Source of the DNA: Chlorobium sp.
GTDB lineage: Bacteria; Bacteroidota; Chlorobiia; Chlorobiales; Chlorobiaceae
NCBI GenBank assembly: GCA_005843835.1
Contig: SZXZ01000082.1
Coordinates: 1-62,653, forward strand
Length of the DNA: 62,653 nt
Reading direction: 5' to 3'
Both the position numbers and the translations under genes were made by a program. This document shows, piece after piece, positions 11,347 through 20,867 of this stretch. Position 1 is the stretch's first letter, and each line of letters begins with the position of its first letter. Below the pieces are notes generated by a model. It ran no database searches, was not told the DNA's origin, and saw only the letters and a list, made by a program, of their open reading frames with translations.

Positions 11347-12648
11347 ATGCAAACCTACTTTAACTTTGATAAGCACGGCACCAGTTATCGACAGGAAACG
11401 CTGGCCGGCATTACGACTTTTTTTACTCTTTCCTATATAATCGTCGTTAATCCAGCCATTCTTGCGGCAGCCGGCATTCCTAAAGATGCCTCTATGACTG
11501 CGACTATACTGACGTCGATCTTTGGAACACTGTTGATGGGAGTTTATGCAAAACGTCCATTTGCTGTTGCTCCCTATATGGGCGAGAATGCCTTTATTGC
11601 CTACACGGTTGTTCACACGCTTGGATATTCATGGCAGACAGCTATGGCTGCCATCTTTATAAGCGGAGTACTATTTACCTTGATTACTCTCGGAGGATTG
11701 CGTCAATGGCTGGCAAAAGCTATTCCCAGTACCCTTAAACATAGTTTTTCGGTAGGTATTGGCCTTTTTCTGGCATTTCTTGGACTCAACGATATGGGCA
11801 TCATCACTCTTGGCGTTCCAGGGGCCCCTGTCCAACTTGCCAACATTGCAAAACTCCCGGTTCTCCTGAGCCTCGGGGGGCTGCTGATTACTTCTGTTTT
11901 ATTGATTCAGCGGGTTACCGGAGCAATTCTGGCGGGTATGGCTATTACCACAAGTGCTTTTCTTTTAACCGGCCTTACTCCTCTTCCCGCTTCAGTGTTC
12001 AGTATGCCTCCATCCGTGGAGCCTATCTTTATGAAAATCAACGTACAGGGTGCTTTGACCTGGGGGTTTGCCGGCGTTATTACCAGTGTACTGGTGATGG
12101 ATTTTGTTGATACAATGGGAACACTTTTTGGATTGTCGTCAAGAGCCAATCTGCTTGATGATGAGGATAACCTGCCGGAAATCGAAAAACCTATGCTGGT
12201 CGATGCACTTTCTACGATTGCGGCTTCGATGTTCGGCACTACTACAGCGGGGGTCTATATTGAGTCGGCAGCCGGTATCGAACAAGGTGGAAAAACCGGA
12301 TTTACGGCGATTGTCGTTGCCGCTTTTTTTGCTCTTGCCCTGTTTTTTGCACCGATTCTTACCATTGTTCCTTCTTATGCCTATGGCCCGGCACTGGTTG
12401 TTGTCGGCATGTTCATGATGCAGTCGGTAACAAAATTTAATTTTGATGACTACAGCGAACTTCTTCCGGCGTTTCTTACTATTGTCCTCATGATATTCAC
12501 CTTCAATATCGGTGTGGGCATGACTGCGGGATTTATAGCCTATGTTGTCCTGAAACTTTTTACCGGAAAAGTAAGAGAGGTAAATTCCGGTATGTGGATA
12601 CTTGCCTTACTTTCATTTACCTTTTATCTTTTCTATCCCTACCATTAA
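11347..12648 (+). CDS. NCS2-family purine permease (AzgA/PbuG-like)
   Basis: Inner-membrane importer for hypoxanthine, guanine or adenine. The sequence has about 12 to 14 hydrophobic segments. The family landmarks are ETLAGITTFFTLSYIIVVNP at the N-terminus, APYMGENAFIAY, and the FVDTMGTLFG and AAGIEQGGKTG motifs in the substrate region. I prefer the ATG giving MQTYFNFDKHG because family members begin this way; an upstream ATG at 11299 adds 16 residues. The amidohydrolase gene begins 12 bases after the stop codon, which suggests an operon. Confidence 0.9.
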   Translation: MQTYFNFDKHGTSYRQETLAGITTFFTLSYIIVVNPAILAAAGIPKDASMTATILTSIFGTLLMGVYAKRPFAVAPYMGENAFIAYTVVHTLGYSWQTAMAAIFISGVLFTLITLGGLRQWLAKAIPSTLKHSFSVGIGLFLAFLGLNDMGIITLGVPGAPVQLANIAKLPVLLSLGGLLITSVLLIQRVTGAILAGMAITTSAFLLTGLTPLPASVFSMPPSVEPIFMKINVQGALTWGFAGVITSVLVMDFVDTMGTLFGLSSRANLLDDEDNLPEIEKPMLVDALSTIAASMFGTTTAGVYIESAAGIEQGGKTGFTAIVVAAFFALALFFAPILTIVPSYAYGPALVVVGMFMMQSVTKFNFDDYSELLPAFLTIVLMIFTFNIGVGMTAGFIAYVVLKLFTGKVREVNSGMWILALLSFTFYLFYPYH

Positions 12649-12660
12649 AACTGACAAAGG

Positions 12661-13518
12661 ATGCTGACAGCAAAACTCCGATTAGCCCAGATCGATTGCA
12701 CACTTGCCAATTTCGATGAAAATCTTGCACAGCACTGCTCGCTTGTTGAGCAAGCTATACGGGATGGAGTCAATGCTATAGCATTTCCTGAACTTTCACT
12801 GACGGGATACAATGTCCAGGATGCTGCTCAGGATATAGCCATGCATATTGAGGATGTCCGGCTTGCCCCCCTTCGCCTGTTAAGCAAAAAAATCTGCATT
12901 ATTTGCGGTTGCATCGAGTTAAGTGATGACTACGGGGTCTATAATGCGGCCTTTATGTTTGAAGAGGGAATAGGGCGAAGTATCCACCGTAAGATTTACC
13001 TGCCAACATATGGCATGTTTGAAGAGTTGCGATATTTTTCGGCGGGGCAACAGATAAAGGCAATAGATTCAAAAAAACTAGGTAGAATAGGCGTTGCGAT
13101 CTGTGAGGATTTCTGGCATGTATCGGTACCCTATCTGCTCGCGCATCAGGGAGCAAAAGTTCTTTTCGTGCTCATGTCAAGCCCTCTGCGAATGGCTCCT
13201 GGAAACGGTAATCCTGCAATTGTAACCCAGTGGCAGACCATTGCCACAACTTACGCGTTTTTATTCAGCAGTTATGTAGCTTGTATAAACCGCGTCGGTA
13301 ACGAGGACAGTTTCACCTATTGGGGAAATTCCTCAGTTACCGGACCGGATGGAAACCTTCTTGGCTGCTCCCCTCTTTTTAAACCGCACATTTCTGATAC
13401 CATCCTCAATTTTGCCGACATAAAACGCGCCCGATTGAACTCATCCCATTTTCTTGACGAAGATCTCCGACTTATTGCTGCCGAACTGAACGATATCATC
13501 ACCATGAGTCGCCCATGA
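12661..13518 (+). CDS. Carbon-nitrogen hydrolase (nitrilase superfamily, NAD synthetase N-domain-like)
   Basis: A 285-residue amidase with the full nitrilase triad: Glu44 in FPELSLTGY, Lys111 in HRKIYLPTYG and Cys148 in AICEDFW. The context LPTYGMFEE and ICEDFWH resembles the glutaminase domain of glutamine-dependent NAD synthetase and stand-alone relatives. The substrate cannot be read. Its close coupling to a purine permease could point to an amide from nucleobase or NAD metabolism, which is only an inference. It converges with the next gene with 9 bases between stops. Confidence 0.85.
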   Translation: MLTAKLRLAQIDCTLANFDENLAQHCSLVEQAIRDGVNAIAFPELSLTGYNVQDAAQDIAMHIEDVRLAPLRLLSKKICIICGCIELSDDYGVYNAAFMFEEGIGRSIHRKIYLPTYGMFEELRYFSAGQQIKAIDSKKLGRIGVAICEDFWHVSVPYLLAHQGAKVLFVLMSSPLRMAPGNGNPAIVTQWQTIATTYAFLFSSYVACINRVGNEDSFTYWGNSSVTGPDGNLLGCSPLFKPHISDTILNFADIKRARLNSSHFLDEDLRLIAAELNDIITMSRP

Positions 13519-13527
13519 TGAAGCTTA

Positions 13528-14121
13528 TTATAAACCGACCCTCAGACCAAATAGAAAAGAATTGATTGAGGGTGTATAGGTAATTGAGTTTTCTTCAGTA
13601 ATTGATGATGTTGCAAAATGGCGATACCGAACATCAATGAGAATATCTCTACTGATTGGCAAGGCCATTCCGGCACCTAATTGATACGCCAACTTGTTGA
13701 CACGACCACTATACAAATCCTCCTTCACGTATAAGTCATTTGTCTGCCAACCAACACCTATTCCTCCAGTGATATAAGGCTGAATGCCTTCAGTATAGAG
13801 ATCATAGTAACCATTTGCTAGCAAAGAAGCTATATGGACATTGCCATTCGCCGTCTTTAAGTCAACATCTTTAGGCTGATAACCCACTTCTGCCTCAACC
13901 CTGAAATTATCAATTCGAGAACCGAGAGCACCGAGAATGCTGGTCCCGGTTTTGAGTGGTTGTGTTATGAGAATATTACCTGGTGCAACATTGATGTTCA
14001 AATCACTTGAGAGAGTCCATCCAATATTACCACTTAAATAGGCATTGCCTGCGCGAACAGGAACTGTACCCATTATAGCCAGTAGAAACGCGCAGAAAAT
14101 GAGTAAAGGATATTTTTTCAT
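13528..14121 (-). CDS. Outer-membrane beta-barrel protein (OmpA/porin-like)
   Basis: A 197-residue exported protein. The signal peptide is MKKYPLLIFCAFLLAIMG... with cleavage likely after VRAG. The rest has the alternating pattern of an eight-stranded barrel, with features such as YITGGIGVGWQTND, LAYQLGAGMALPIS and DVRYRHF. It ends in SFLFGLRVGL, which suits recognition by the barrel assembly machinery. There is no peptidoglycan-binding OmpA C-terminal domain. The function is unknown. Confidence 0.8.
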   Translation of the reverse strand: MKKYPLLIFCAFLLAIMGTVPVRAGNAYLSGNIGWTLSSDLNINVAPGNILITQPLKTGTSILGALGSRIDNFRVEAEVGYQPKDVDLKTANGNVHIASLLANGYYDLYTEGIQPYITGGIGVGWQTNDLYVKEDLYSGRVNKLAYQLGAGMALPISRDILIDVRYRHFATSSITEENSITYTPSINSFLFGLRVGL

Positions 14122-14277
14122 ACTTCAATCCGGTTATTGAGGGTTGAAAAAACTCACTATATCCTAATAATATATACTTTTTGGCACTCAGTAAATCAAG
14201 TGATAAGAGTTACCCTATCAAAAAAAATTGGAACCCCGATCGGTTATGTTCAGATAAATATTTCAGTTTATCCGGCT

Positions 14278-15141
14278 TTACTGTTCCATTGAAAAACCAG
14301 GCAGAGTCAAGCTTTTTCGGTAGTTATCAGGCAGGCGCATCATCGCTGATTGAGCCTCAGCCTCACTCTCAAACAGACCAAATACGGCTGAGCCGCTTCC
14401 AGATAAAGAAGCAAAAATACTACCTGCATCAAGAAGGACGGACTTAACCTGTCGAACCGCAGGGAAGTGATCAAAAACAGCAGATTCAAAGTCATTCTCA
14501 AAAACCGGCAAAACTTCTTTTTTCCAATAAAGACAAAGGTCTGAGACACATGCTTTGAGATCAGGAAGTTTGCGATCAAATTGCGGATAAAAGTTTTTGT
14601 ACGCCCAGACTGTTGAAATATGTTCTTCGGGAAAAACCGTTACTACATAATACGGAAGGGAAAAACCAAGGTCATGAAGATCATCACCAATCCCTTTTGC
14701 ATAAGCAAGCCCTTTTATTTCGAGGAAATAAGGCACATCCGCGCCAAGTTTCACAGCCAGTTTATGCAGATCAGTCGAGGAGGCGTTTATTTGCCATAGA
14801 TTATTGAGTACCCTTAATACGGTTGCCGCATCACTGCTTCCGCCTCCAAGTCCTGCACCGAAAGGAACATTTTTATGGAGTTTCATAGTTATGCCCTTAT
14901 GAATGCCACCAAACTGCTGCAGTGATTTTGCTGCACGGATGCATAGATTGTTGTCGTCAACAGGAAGAGTTACATTTGAACAGCTCATCGAAATATCCGC
15001 AGACTGGGAGAATTCGATAACGTCATACCAGTTGATAGGTGCAAAAATGGTCTCGAGCGTATGGTACCCGTCATCACGTTTACCGGTGATAAGAAGACCT
15101 AGATTGATTTTAGCAAAGGATTTGCAAGACAATGAAGGCAT
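14278..15141 (-). CDS. ispE: 4-diphosphocytidyl-2-C-methyl-D-erythritol kinase
   Basis: ATP-dependent kinase of the MEP isoprenoid pathway, which feeds carotenoids, chlorophyll side chains and the menaquinone tail. The GHMP-kinase motifs are clear: SFAKINLGL near the N-terminus, the ATP loop PFGAGLGGGSSDAA (about 91-104), and the C-terminal LSGSGSAVFGLF. An in-frame TTG at 15150 adds three residues, but the ATG giving MPSLSCKSF matches the family better. No other MEP genes lie nearby. Confidence 0.95.
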   Translation of the reverse strand: MPSLSCKSFAKINLGLLITGKRDDGYHTLETIFAPINWYDVIEFSQSADISMSCSNVTLPVDDNNLCIRAAKSLQQFGGIHKGITMKLHKNVPFGAGLGGGSSDAATVLRVLNNLWQINASSTDLHKLAVKLGADVPYFLEIKGLAYAKGIGDDLHDLGFSLPYYVVTVFPEEHISTVWAYKNFYPQFDRKLPDLKACVSDLCLYWKKEVLPVFENDFESAVFDHFPAVRQVKSVLLDAGSIFASLSGSGSAVFGLFESEAEAQSAMMRLPDNYRKSLTLPGFSMEQ

Positions 15142-15202
15142 AGAATGCAATTATTTTTTATAGATAAATATTTGGCATATTCACAGATAGAAAAGCCTGT
15201 AA

Positions 15203-16090
15203 ATGCTTACATGTAAAATAAACCGTACACCCATGTTTTACGACAAAACCATCTGCCTTATCGGCAAAAAAATGGCTGGCTTTAGCGTTGTGTTGTCTCT
15301 GGTACTCTGTTCTTCATCTGTTCTGCATGCTGCCGATGAACGATCCTATGCTCAGGATATACAGCGGGATGTTGCTGAAGATAAGGTTTATTTGTTAGAA
15401 AATATTCGCCAAAAAGTCACCATTCCTTCTGAAAAAACGATTGTGGAAGCACTTCTTTCGGAAGACGGTCCCCAGGCAATACTACTGTTCCAAAAACAAT
15501 TGAGTGAATTTCCCGATCCGGCTCTGGATAAGCTCAGCGCTTCACGAATAGCGGCCTACAACCTTGCTCTGGGTCGCCCGGCACCTTTTCCGAAAGCCTC
15601 GACTCCCTCGATTACAACAAAACCGCAACCTGCAGTTGTTGAAGATGAGAACATGAAGCTTTCGTCCAAACCACAACCGGAAACTCAACGTCCTTCAGCC
15701 AAACCTAAAGCCATGCCTGCAGTTGGTGACACTTCAAAACAAGTTGATAAACCCCGCTTACTTAGATCACGACCTTCAGTTTCGAGGGTTGATACAACGA
15801 AACAAGCTTCAAAGCCACGAATAAAAAGTGCTCCCCCTTCTTCGGATATTTCAAAAGAGGAGAAAATTGTTGCTGCACCAGGAACATCCACACTACAGTT
15901 CGGAAGCTTTGAAAGCCGCCATAATGCAGAAACTCTTGCTAAAGAAGTCTCTCAATATGCCTCAGTTGAAATCGTCCAGAAGGGGCAGATCTATAAAGTA
16001 CTGTTAAAAAAACACTTTGCTTCAAAAGATGAGGCTGCGGCCGAAGCAAAAAAACTGCCAATCAAGCCAATTGTTGTTCCATCCATATAA
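15203..16090 (+). CDS. Exported SPOR-domain protein
   Basis: A 295-residue secreted or periplasmically anchored protein. It has a hydrophobic signal segment ([20 protein letters not shown]), an N-terminal conserved part, and a low-complexity Pro/Ser/Lys linker (about residues 125-225). The C-terminal SPOR domain includes [19 protein letters not shown] and [20 protein letters not shown] domains bind denuded septal peptidoglycan, so a role in division or wall remodelling is likely. The start is uncertain: ATGs at 15203, 15233 and 15272 all precede the signal segment. A sigma-54 activator follows 37 bases later. Confidence 0.82.
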   Translation: MLTCKINRTPMFYDKTICLIGKKMAGFSVVLSLVLCSSSVLHAADERSYAQDIQRDVAEDKVYLLENIRQKVTIPSEKTIVEALLSEDGPQAILLFQKQLSEFPDPALDKLSASRIAAYNLALGRPAPFPKASTPSITTKPQPAVVEDENMKLSSKPQPETQRPSAKPKAMPAVGDTSKQVDKPRLLRSRPSVSRVDTTKQASKPRIKSAPPSSDISKEEKIVAAPGTSTLQFGSFESRHNAETLAKEVSQYASVEIVQKGQIYKVLLKKHFASKDEAAAEAKKLPIKPIVVPSI

Positions 16091-16127
16091 ATTGCAAAAC
16101 GCATTGAATCCAAGGCAGAGAAACCTG

Positions 16128-17279
16128 ATGAAACGAGAGACTAAAATTATCGGACAATGTGTCCTCATAACCCAGCTTAAACAATTGGCTCTCCAGGTAG
16201 CAGCAACAGATATTACTGTTCTGATCATAGGAGAAACTGGCTCTGGCAAGGAAGTACTGGCTCGATATATACATGCTAACAGTCTCCGGGCAGATAAAAG
16301 CTTTATACCGGTCAATTGCGGTGCCATTCCTGCCGGCATTCTTGAATCAGAACTTTTCGGCCATGAAAAAGGAGCATTTACCGGAGCTGTACAAGGCAGA
16401 AAAGGCTACTTCGAAAGTGCGGATAGAGGAACGATTTTTCTTGATGAAATTGGCGAAATGCCACTTGAAACTCAGGTAAAATTTCTCAGGGTTATTGAAA
16501 CAGGAGAGTTTCAAAGGGTTGGCTCATCAGAAACAATTTATTCAGATGCACGCATCATAGCTGCAACGAATAAAAATATGTATCAGGCTGTTGCAGAAAA
16601 AAATTTCAGGGAAGACCTTTTTTACCGTCTGCGAAGTGTTGAACTGCAGATTCCGCCTCTCAGGGAAAGAGGCAACGATATTCTCCTGCTTGCTGAAAAT
16701 TTTGTTCATGAGTTCGAGCGCAAGCACAAAATTATTTTTGAAGGATTCAGCCCTGAAGCTGCTGAAATGCTGATACGATATCCCTGGCCGGGAAATGTCA
16801 GAGAGCTTAGAAATCTTATAGAATCTTTGCTTGTGCTTGAAAAAGGCAAATATTTCACCCCTGAGATTCTTGAAAAACATTTAGTTCAGCGTAACAGATA
16901 CAAAAGTCTGGTTCATGATCCTTCCAAGTCAGAGAAAAATGAACTTCAAATAATCTATAGCAGTATAATCCAGCTTCGACAGGAAATAAGCGAAATCCGT
17001 CAACTACTGCAGCATGTTATTCAAACAAGACCTTCCATTCCGCTGCTTTTGCCCGATAGTTCAGTAACTGCTCCTGCGGTCAGCGGAGGTTTGAAGACGT
17101 TAACTTCAGATGAGAACCATCATCAAGCGCAGGAGCCTTTACTTTCACTCGATGAAATTGAAAAGAAAACCATAACTGACGCTCTTGAAATTTGTCAGAG
17201 AAACAAGCGGAAAGCGGCTAAGGTTCTTGGGATTACTGAACGAACCCTCTACAGAAAAATCAAGGTTTACGGCCTGTAA
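16128..17279 (+). CDS. Sigma-54-dependent transcriptional activator without receiver domain
   Basis: A 383-residue AAA+ activator that opens sigma-54 promoters. Walker A GETGSGKE is at 35-42, the sigma-54 contact loop GAFTGA at 82-87 and Walker B IFLDEIGE at 103-110. The R-finger region and the [10 protein letters not shown] motif follow. A variable linker then leads to a Fis-type helix-turn-helix at the C-terminus ([19 protein letters not shown]). There is no N-terminal receiver, GAF or PAS domain, so the sensory input must come from elsewhere. The frame is open 37 codons upstream into the SPOR gene; the ATG giving MKRETKIIG fits the domain start. Confidence 0.9.
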   Translation: MKRETKIIGQCVLITQLKQLALQVAATDITVLIIGETGSGKEVLARYIHANSLRADKSFIPVNCGAIPAGILESELFGHEKGAFTGAVQGRKGYFESADRGTIFLDEIGEMPLETQVKFLRVIETGEFQRVGSSETIYSDARIIAATNKNMYQAVAEKNFREDLFYRLRSVELQIPPLRERGNDILLLAENFVHEFERKHKIIFEGFSPEAAEMLIRYPWPGNVRELRNLIESLLVLEKGKYFTPEILEKHLVQRNRYKSLVHDPSKSEKNELQIIYSSIIQLRQEISEIRQLLQHVIQTRPSIPLLLPDSSVTAPAVSGGLKTLTSDENHHQAQEPLLSLDEIEKKTITDALEICQRNKRKAAKVLGITERTLYRKIKVYGL

Positions 17280-17337
17280 AGCAATTAATTTTCAGGAACT
17301 GCTGTTGAGCAGAAACAAATAGATCTTTTGGGAAATC

Positions 17338-18966
17338 TCAGGATGATATGGTTTTTTTTGCTTTTTTGATAACAGCAATTATGAGAAGCAGTCCTGAAAA
17401 AAACAATGCAGCTTTAGGCAACAGATCTGGATTAAGGGTGAAAAAGGTCATTTTGCTCTCAAGCGGCACTTCCGCATTTAATGTTCGCTCCTGCCACCAA
17501 GGAATTTCTGCGATTATCCTGCCATATTTGTCAATAACAACAGTAAGTCCGGTATTGGCACACCGAGCCATAGCTCTGCGGTTCTCTATACACCGCATCT
17601 TTCCAATAGCTAAATGCTGGTAAGGTCCATAAGAGGTGGCATACCAGCCGTCGTTTGTCACAAGGGTTAGAACCTGAGCTCCCTTACGAACAAATTCAGT
17701 TACAAGATCCGGGAAAATTGATTCATAGCAGATAATATTGGCGATGTTCACTTTACCGATCCTTGAAGTATGAAGCTTCATGATAGTAGTGTCATGGCCT
17801 TTACCCCACCCGTTTAAACCGGCGAGTGAAAATGTTAAATGACCAAGCCATGGCAGATACTCAACATAGGGAACCCGCTCCGCAAATGGCACAAGGCGCA
17901 TTTTTCGATAAATCTGAGGAGTGGCATAACCTGGCTCGAGTAACATTGACGCATTATAGGTTTCGAAAACACGGTTCATGAATTGATCGCTATCAACAGT
18001 AGGATCATTATTTGTATGGCTGACGGCAGGAAAGTAGATGATATCGGAAAAACCTGTCAACAGCCCGGTATTCCAACCTCGGAGTGCAACACGCAGGGAT
18101 AAATAATCATCAGCATAGGGCCTGTCCAGAATGTAAAATGGAATTGCGGTTTCAGGCCACATTACCAGATCGGGACGATTTTCACGAACTGCAGTGTTTG
18201 TCAGGCGATAATACCGTTCTATGATATCGGAACTGTTGCGACGCACCCATTTTTCATGCGGATCAATATTCGGCTGAACAAGAGTTACCCTAAGCTTCTT
18301 GTCCTCTCTCTGGATCAATGCATCACGATGAAATACCGTGTAAGCATAGATCAGAGGAACCAGAATCATAAGCACCATGAAACTGACAGAACTAACAACT
18401 TCTCTTCTTCCGCCGGTTATGGCTAAAACAGCAAGCACATTAAACCACAACAGCCAGAAACTTACTCCCCATACTCCGGTCAGATCCGCATACTGAACCA
18501 TGAGATTAAGATTCGACTGCGAATTTCCTAAAGTGAGCCATCCAAGCGAAAGATCCTGCTGCATGTAAAGCCATTCCCATGCAACCCAAAAAAAAGGCAA
18601 AGCAAAAAGTGCAAAATGAAACCCTGCCAATTTTTTTACCACATAAAAAACAAAAAAAGGAACTGTGAGAAAAAAAGCCTCGGCAATAAGAGTAAGAACA
18701 CCTCCAGGCAAGGTGGCGAGACTTACCCACCAGAGACTTATCAGAGAGAAAAGAAGCATTGCCAGATAGACACGGCGAAACAGTTCGCCTGCCTTCTCCA
18801 CGGTACGAAGGGATAGAAGAAGTGGAACAAGGGCTACCCATGCAAGTATTTCAAACCGGAGAAAAGGATAGGAAGGGAACGATACACCGAGAAGAACTCC
18901 ACTGAAAACTGGTGCCATGTATCGGGACTGACCAAACTGGCTTACTGTCCGGGATAATGAGGTCAT
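17338..18966 (-). CDS. lnt: Apolipoprotein N-acyltransferase
   Basis: Inner-membrane enzyme adding the third acyl chain to lipoproteins. The 542 residues have six to eight N-terminal membrane segments, then a periplasmic nitrilase-fold domain. Its triad is Glu in WPETAIPF, Lys in YRKMRLVPFAE and Cys in NIICYESIFPDL. It ends with a further membrane helix. It is transcribed away from fmoA, so the 242 bases between them hold both promoters. The gene fits with lptD and the outer-membrane proteins elsewhere in the window. Confidence 0.95.
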   Translation of the reverse strand: MTSLSRTVSQFGQSRYMAPVFSGVLLGVSFPSYPFLRFEILAWVALVPLLLSLRTVEKAGELFRRVYLAMLLFSLISLWWVSLATLPGGVLTLIAEAFFLTVPFFVFYVVKKLAGFHFALFALPFFWVAWEWLYMQQDLSLGWLTLGNSQSNLNLMVQYADLTGVWGVSFWLLWFNVLAVLAITGGRREVVSSVSFMVLMILVPLIYAYTVFHRDALIQREDKKLRVTLVQPNIDPHEKWVRRNSSDIIERYYRLTNTAVRENRPDLVMWPETAIPFYILDRPYADDYLSLRVALRGWNTGLLTGFSDIIYFPAVSHTNNDPTVDSDQFMNRVFETYNASMLLEPGYATPQIYRKMRLVPFAERVPYVEYLPWLGHLTFSLAGLNGWGKGHDTTIMKLHTSRIGKVNIANIICYESIFPDLVTEFVRKGAQVLTLVTNDGWYATSYGPYQHLAIGKMRCIENRRAMARCANTGLTVVIDKYGRIIAEIPWWQERTLNAEVPLESKMTFFTLNPDLLPKAALFFSGLLLIIAVIKKAKKTISS

Positions 18967-19096
18967 CTGTGGACTTAAAAGTTAACAACCGAAAATAAAA
19001 GAAATAAAATAATCCTTATAAACCCTGAAGCCACAGAAAGTATATAATATTTCAAAAAAACAGATAATAGCATTCGAACATATTTTACTTTAATTA

Positions 19097-19126
19097 TTGA
19101 TTTTTATTCTTTAAATTTGTTCTAAT
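19097..19126 (+). promoter_or_regulatory. Candidate fmoA promoter
   Basis: TTGATT and TCTAAT are separated by 18 bases, resembling -35 and -10 boxes, and lie about 80 bases before the fmoA start. The surrounding AT-rich sequence makes chance matches likely. Confidence 0.35.
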
Positions 19127-19208
19127 CTGTTATTTAACAGGAATAATCTCCAAGTGCTTTCCTGAAAAAATTCCAATTTCAACGCCATCAGAAAAAGGAG
19201 AACTCATT

Positions 19209-20309
19209 ATGGCTCTTTTCGGCACAAAAGACACAACCACTGCACACTCGGATTATGAGATCATTCTCGAGGGTGGTTCAAGCTCATGGGGCAAAGTTAA
19301 ATGCCGTGCTAAGGTAAATGTGCCACCGGCACTTCCCTTGCTACCAGCTGACTGTAACATCAAAATCAATGTTAAGCCTCTCGATCCGGCAAAAGGCTTT
19401 GTCAGATTTTCGGCTGTTATTGAGTCAATTGTTGACAGCACAAAAAACAAGCTGGTTGTAGAGGCTGACATAGCCAATGAAACCAAAGAAAGAAGAATTT
19501 GCGTTGGAGAAGGTTCAGTTACCGTAGGCGATTTCTCCCACAGTTTCTCGTTTGAAGGCTCCGTTGTCAACCTCTTTTACTACCGCTCAGACGCAGTCCG
19601 CAGAAATGTTCCGAATCCAATCTACATGCAGGGACGCCAGTTCCATGACATTATCATGAAAGTGCCTCTTGACAATCCTGATGTTATCGATACCTGGGAA
19701 GGCACCTTGAGAGCCCTCCAGTCTACAGGCACATTCAACGACTGGATTCGCGAGTTCTGGTTTATCGGGCCGGCATTTACTGCGCTTAACGAAGGCGGCC
19801 AGAGAATTTCAAAAATTGAAGTCAACAGCATCGGCACCCAGAGTGGTGAAAAAGGACCTGTTGGCGTTACAAGATGGCGTTTTTCACACGGTGGCTCAGG
19901 TATTGTGGACTCTATCGCTCGCTGGGCAGAACTCTTCCCTGCAGATAAACTCACAAGACCTGCATCAGTTGAAGCTGGTTTCCGTTCTGATTCACAGGGC
20001 ATTGAAGTTAAGGTTGATGGCGATTTCCCTGGTGTTTCAGTTGATGCGGGCGGAGGACTGCGCAGAATTCTTAACCATCCTCTTATTCCACTGGTTCACC
20101 ATGGAATGGTTGGAAAGTTCAATGACTTTACTGTCGACACCCAACTTAAGATCGTTCTTCCAAAGGGATATAAAGTGCGCTATGCTGCACCTCAGTTTCG
20201 CTCGCAGAACCTTGAGGAATATCGCTGGAGTGGTGGTGCATACGCGCGCTGGGTTGAGCATGTATGCAAAGGCGGCACAGGACAGTTCGAAGTACTGTAC
20301 GCTCAATAA
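19209..20309 (+). CDS. fmoA: Bacteriochlorophyll a protein (Fenna-Matthews-Olson antenna)
   Basis: FMO sits as a trimer between the chlorosome baseplate and the type I reaction centre and passes excitation energy. The 366 residues match the known length. Histidines positioned as the bacteriochlorophyll ligands are visible: His111 in DFSHSFSF, His146 in RQFHDIIM, and the LNHPLIPLVHHGMVG segment near residue 291-305. There is a strong ribosome site, AAGGAG eight bases before ATG. The gene is flanked by its own upstream region and a strong terminator, so it appears monocistronic. FMO is limited to Chlorobiales and some phototrophic Acidobacteria, which identifies the organism group. Confidence 0.99.
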   Translation: MALFGTKDTTTAHSDYEIILEGGSSSWGKVKCRAKVNVPPALPLLPADCNIKINVKPLDPAKGFVRFSAVIESIVDSTKNKLVVEADIANETKERRICVGEGSVTVGDFSHSFSFEGSVVNLFYYRSDAVRRNVPNPIYMQGRQFHDIIMKVPLDNPDVIDTWEGTLRALQSTGTFNDWIREFWFIGPAFTALNEGGQRISKIEVNSIGTQSGEKGPVGVTRWRFSHGGSGIVDSIARWAELFPADKLTRPASVEAGFRSDSQGIEVKVDGDFPGVSVDAGGGLRRILNHPLIPLVHHGMVGKFNDFTVDTQLKIVLPKGYKVRYAAPQFRSQNLEEYRWSGGAYARWVEHVCKGGTGQFEVLYAQ

Positions 20310-20322
20310 ATTTTCTGTTATT

Positions 20323-20364
20323 GATAAACAAAAAGACCGGCTTCCGCCGGTCTTTTTGTTTATC
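20323..20364. terminator. Terminator of fmoA, shared with the MerR gene
   Basis: A long hairpin has arms GATAAACAAAAAGACCGG and its complement around a short loop, with T-rich flanks in both directions. It lies between convergent fmoA and the MerR-family gene. Confidence 0.9.
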
Positions 20365-20387
20365 AAACTACATTGCAAAAAAAGAAT

Positions 20388-20789
20388 TTACCCCAGCAGA
20401 TGAAGAATATCTTCAATCTCCTCTTTTATCTCCTGCAAGAGCACCATACGCCTTTCATCAACAACATGATGACGATTTTTTTCCTTGCCGATCTGTTTCT
20501 GCAATTTTAAAATCTCTGTCGTTTTATGATCCCCGGCACTTTCGCTTAGAACACCCTTGACTATATCACTTGCTTTTCCAAGCTTGTAACCTTTTTCATG
20601 GACAAGTTCTTTGATATTGAGTACCATTGCAATATCGCGATTAGTATACCTCCTGTTTCCTCTTGTATCCCTGGCGGGTGCCAGTTCCTTAAAAAAACTT
20701 TCCCAATACCGCAGAAGGTAGGAAGGTATTCCTGCGATTTTGCTGACCTCGCCGATGGAGTAATAGTTTTTTGTTGAATCAAATGCCAT
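20388..20789 (-). CDS. MerR-family transcriptional regulator
   Basis: A 133-residue regulator with an N-terminal MerR winged helix (YYSIGEVSKIAGIPSYLLRY at about 9-28, then RGNRRYTNRDI). A C-terminal helical stretch, rich in Lys and Glu, probably forms the antiparallel dimer coiled coil. No cysteine-based metal site is present. Similar short MerR proteins occur across Chlorobi and Bacteroidetes. It is convergent with fmoA, and whether it controls fmoA or the divergent ABC exporter is unknown; the exporter starts 78 bases away on the other strand. Confidence 0.88.
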   Translation of the reverse strand: MAFDSTKNYYSIGEVSKIAGIPSYLLRYWESFFKELAPARDTRGNRRYTNRDIAMVLNIKELVHEKGYKLGKASDIVKGVLSESAGDHKTTEILKLQKQIGKEKNRHHVVDERRMVLLQEIKEEIEDILHLLG

Positions 20790-20867
20790 AAAACGGAGTA
20801 GAGAGTGAAATTTTGTTTTCCCTAATTCTATTATACATTATACCGTCACTTGAAAAAAATATGACAG

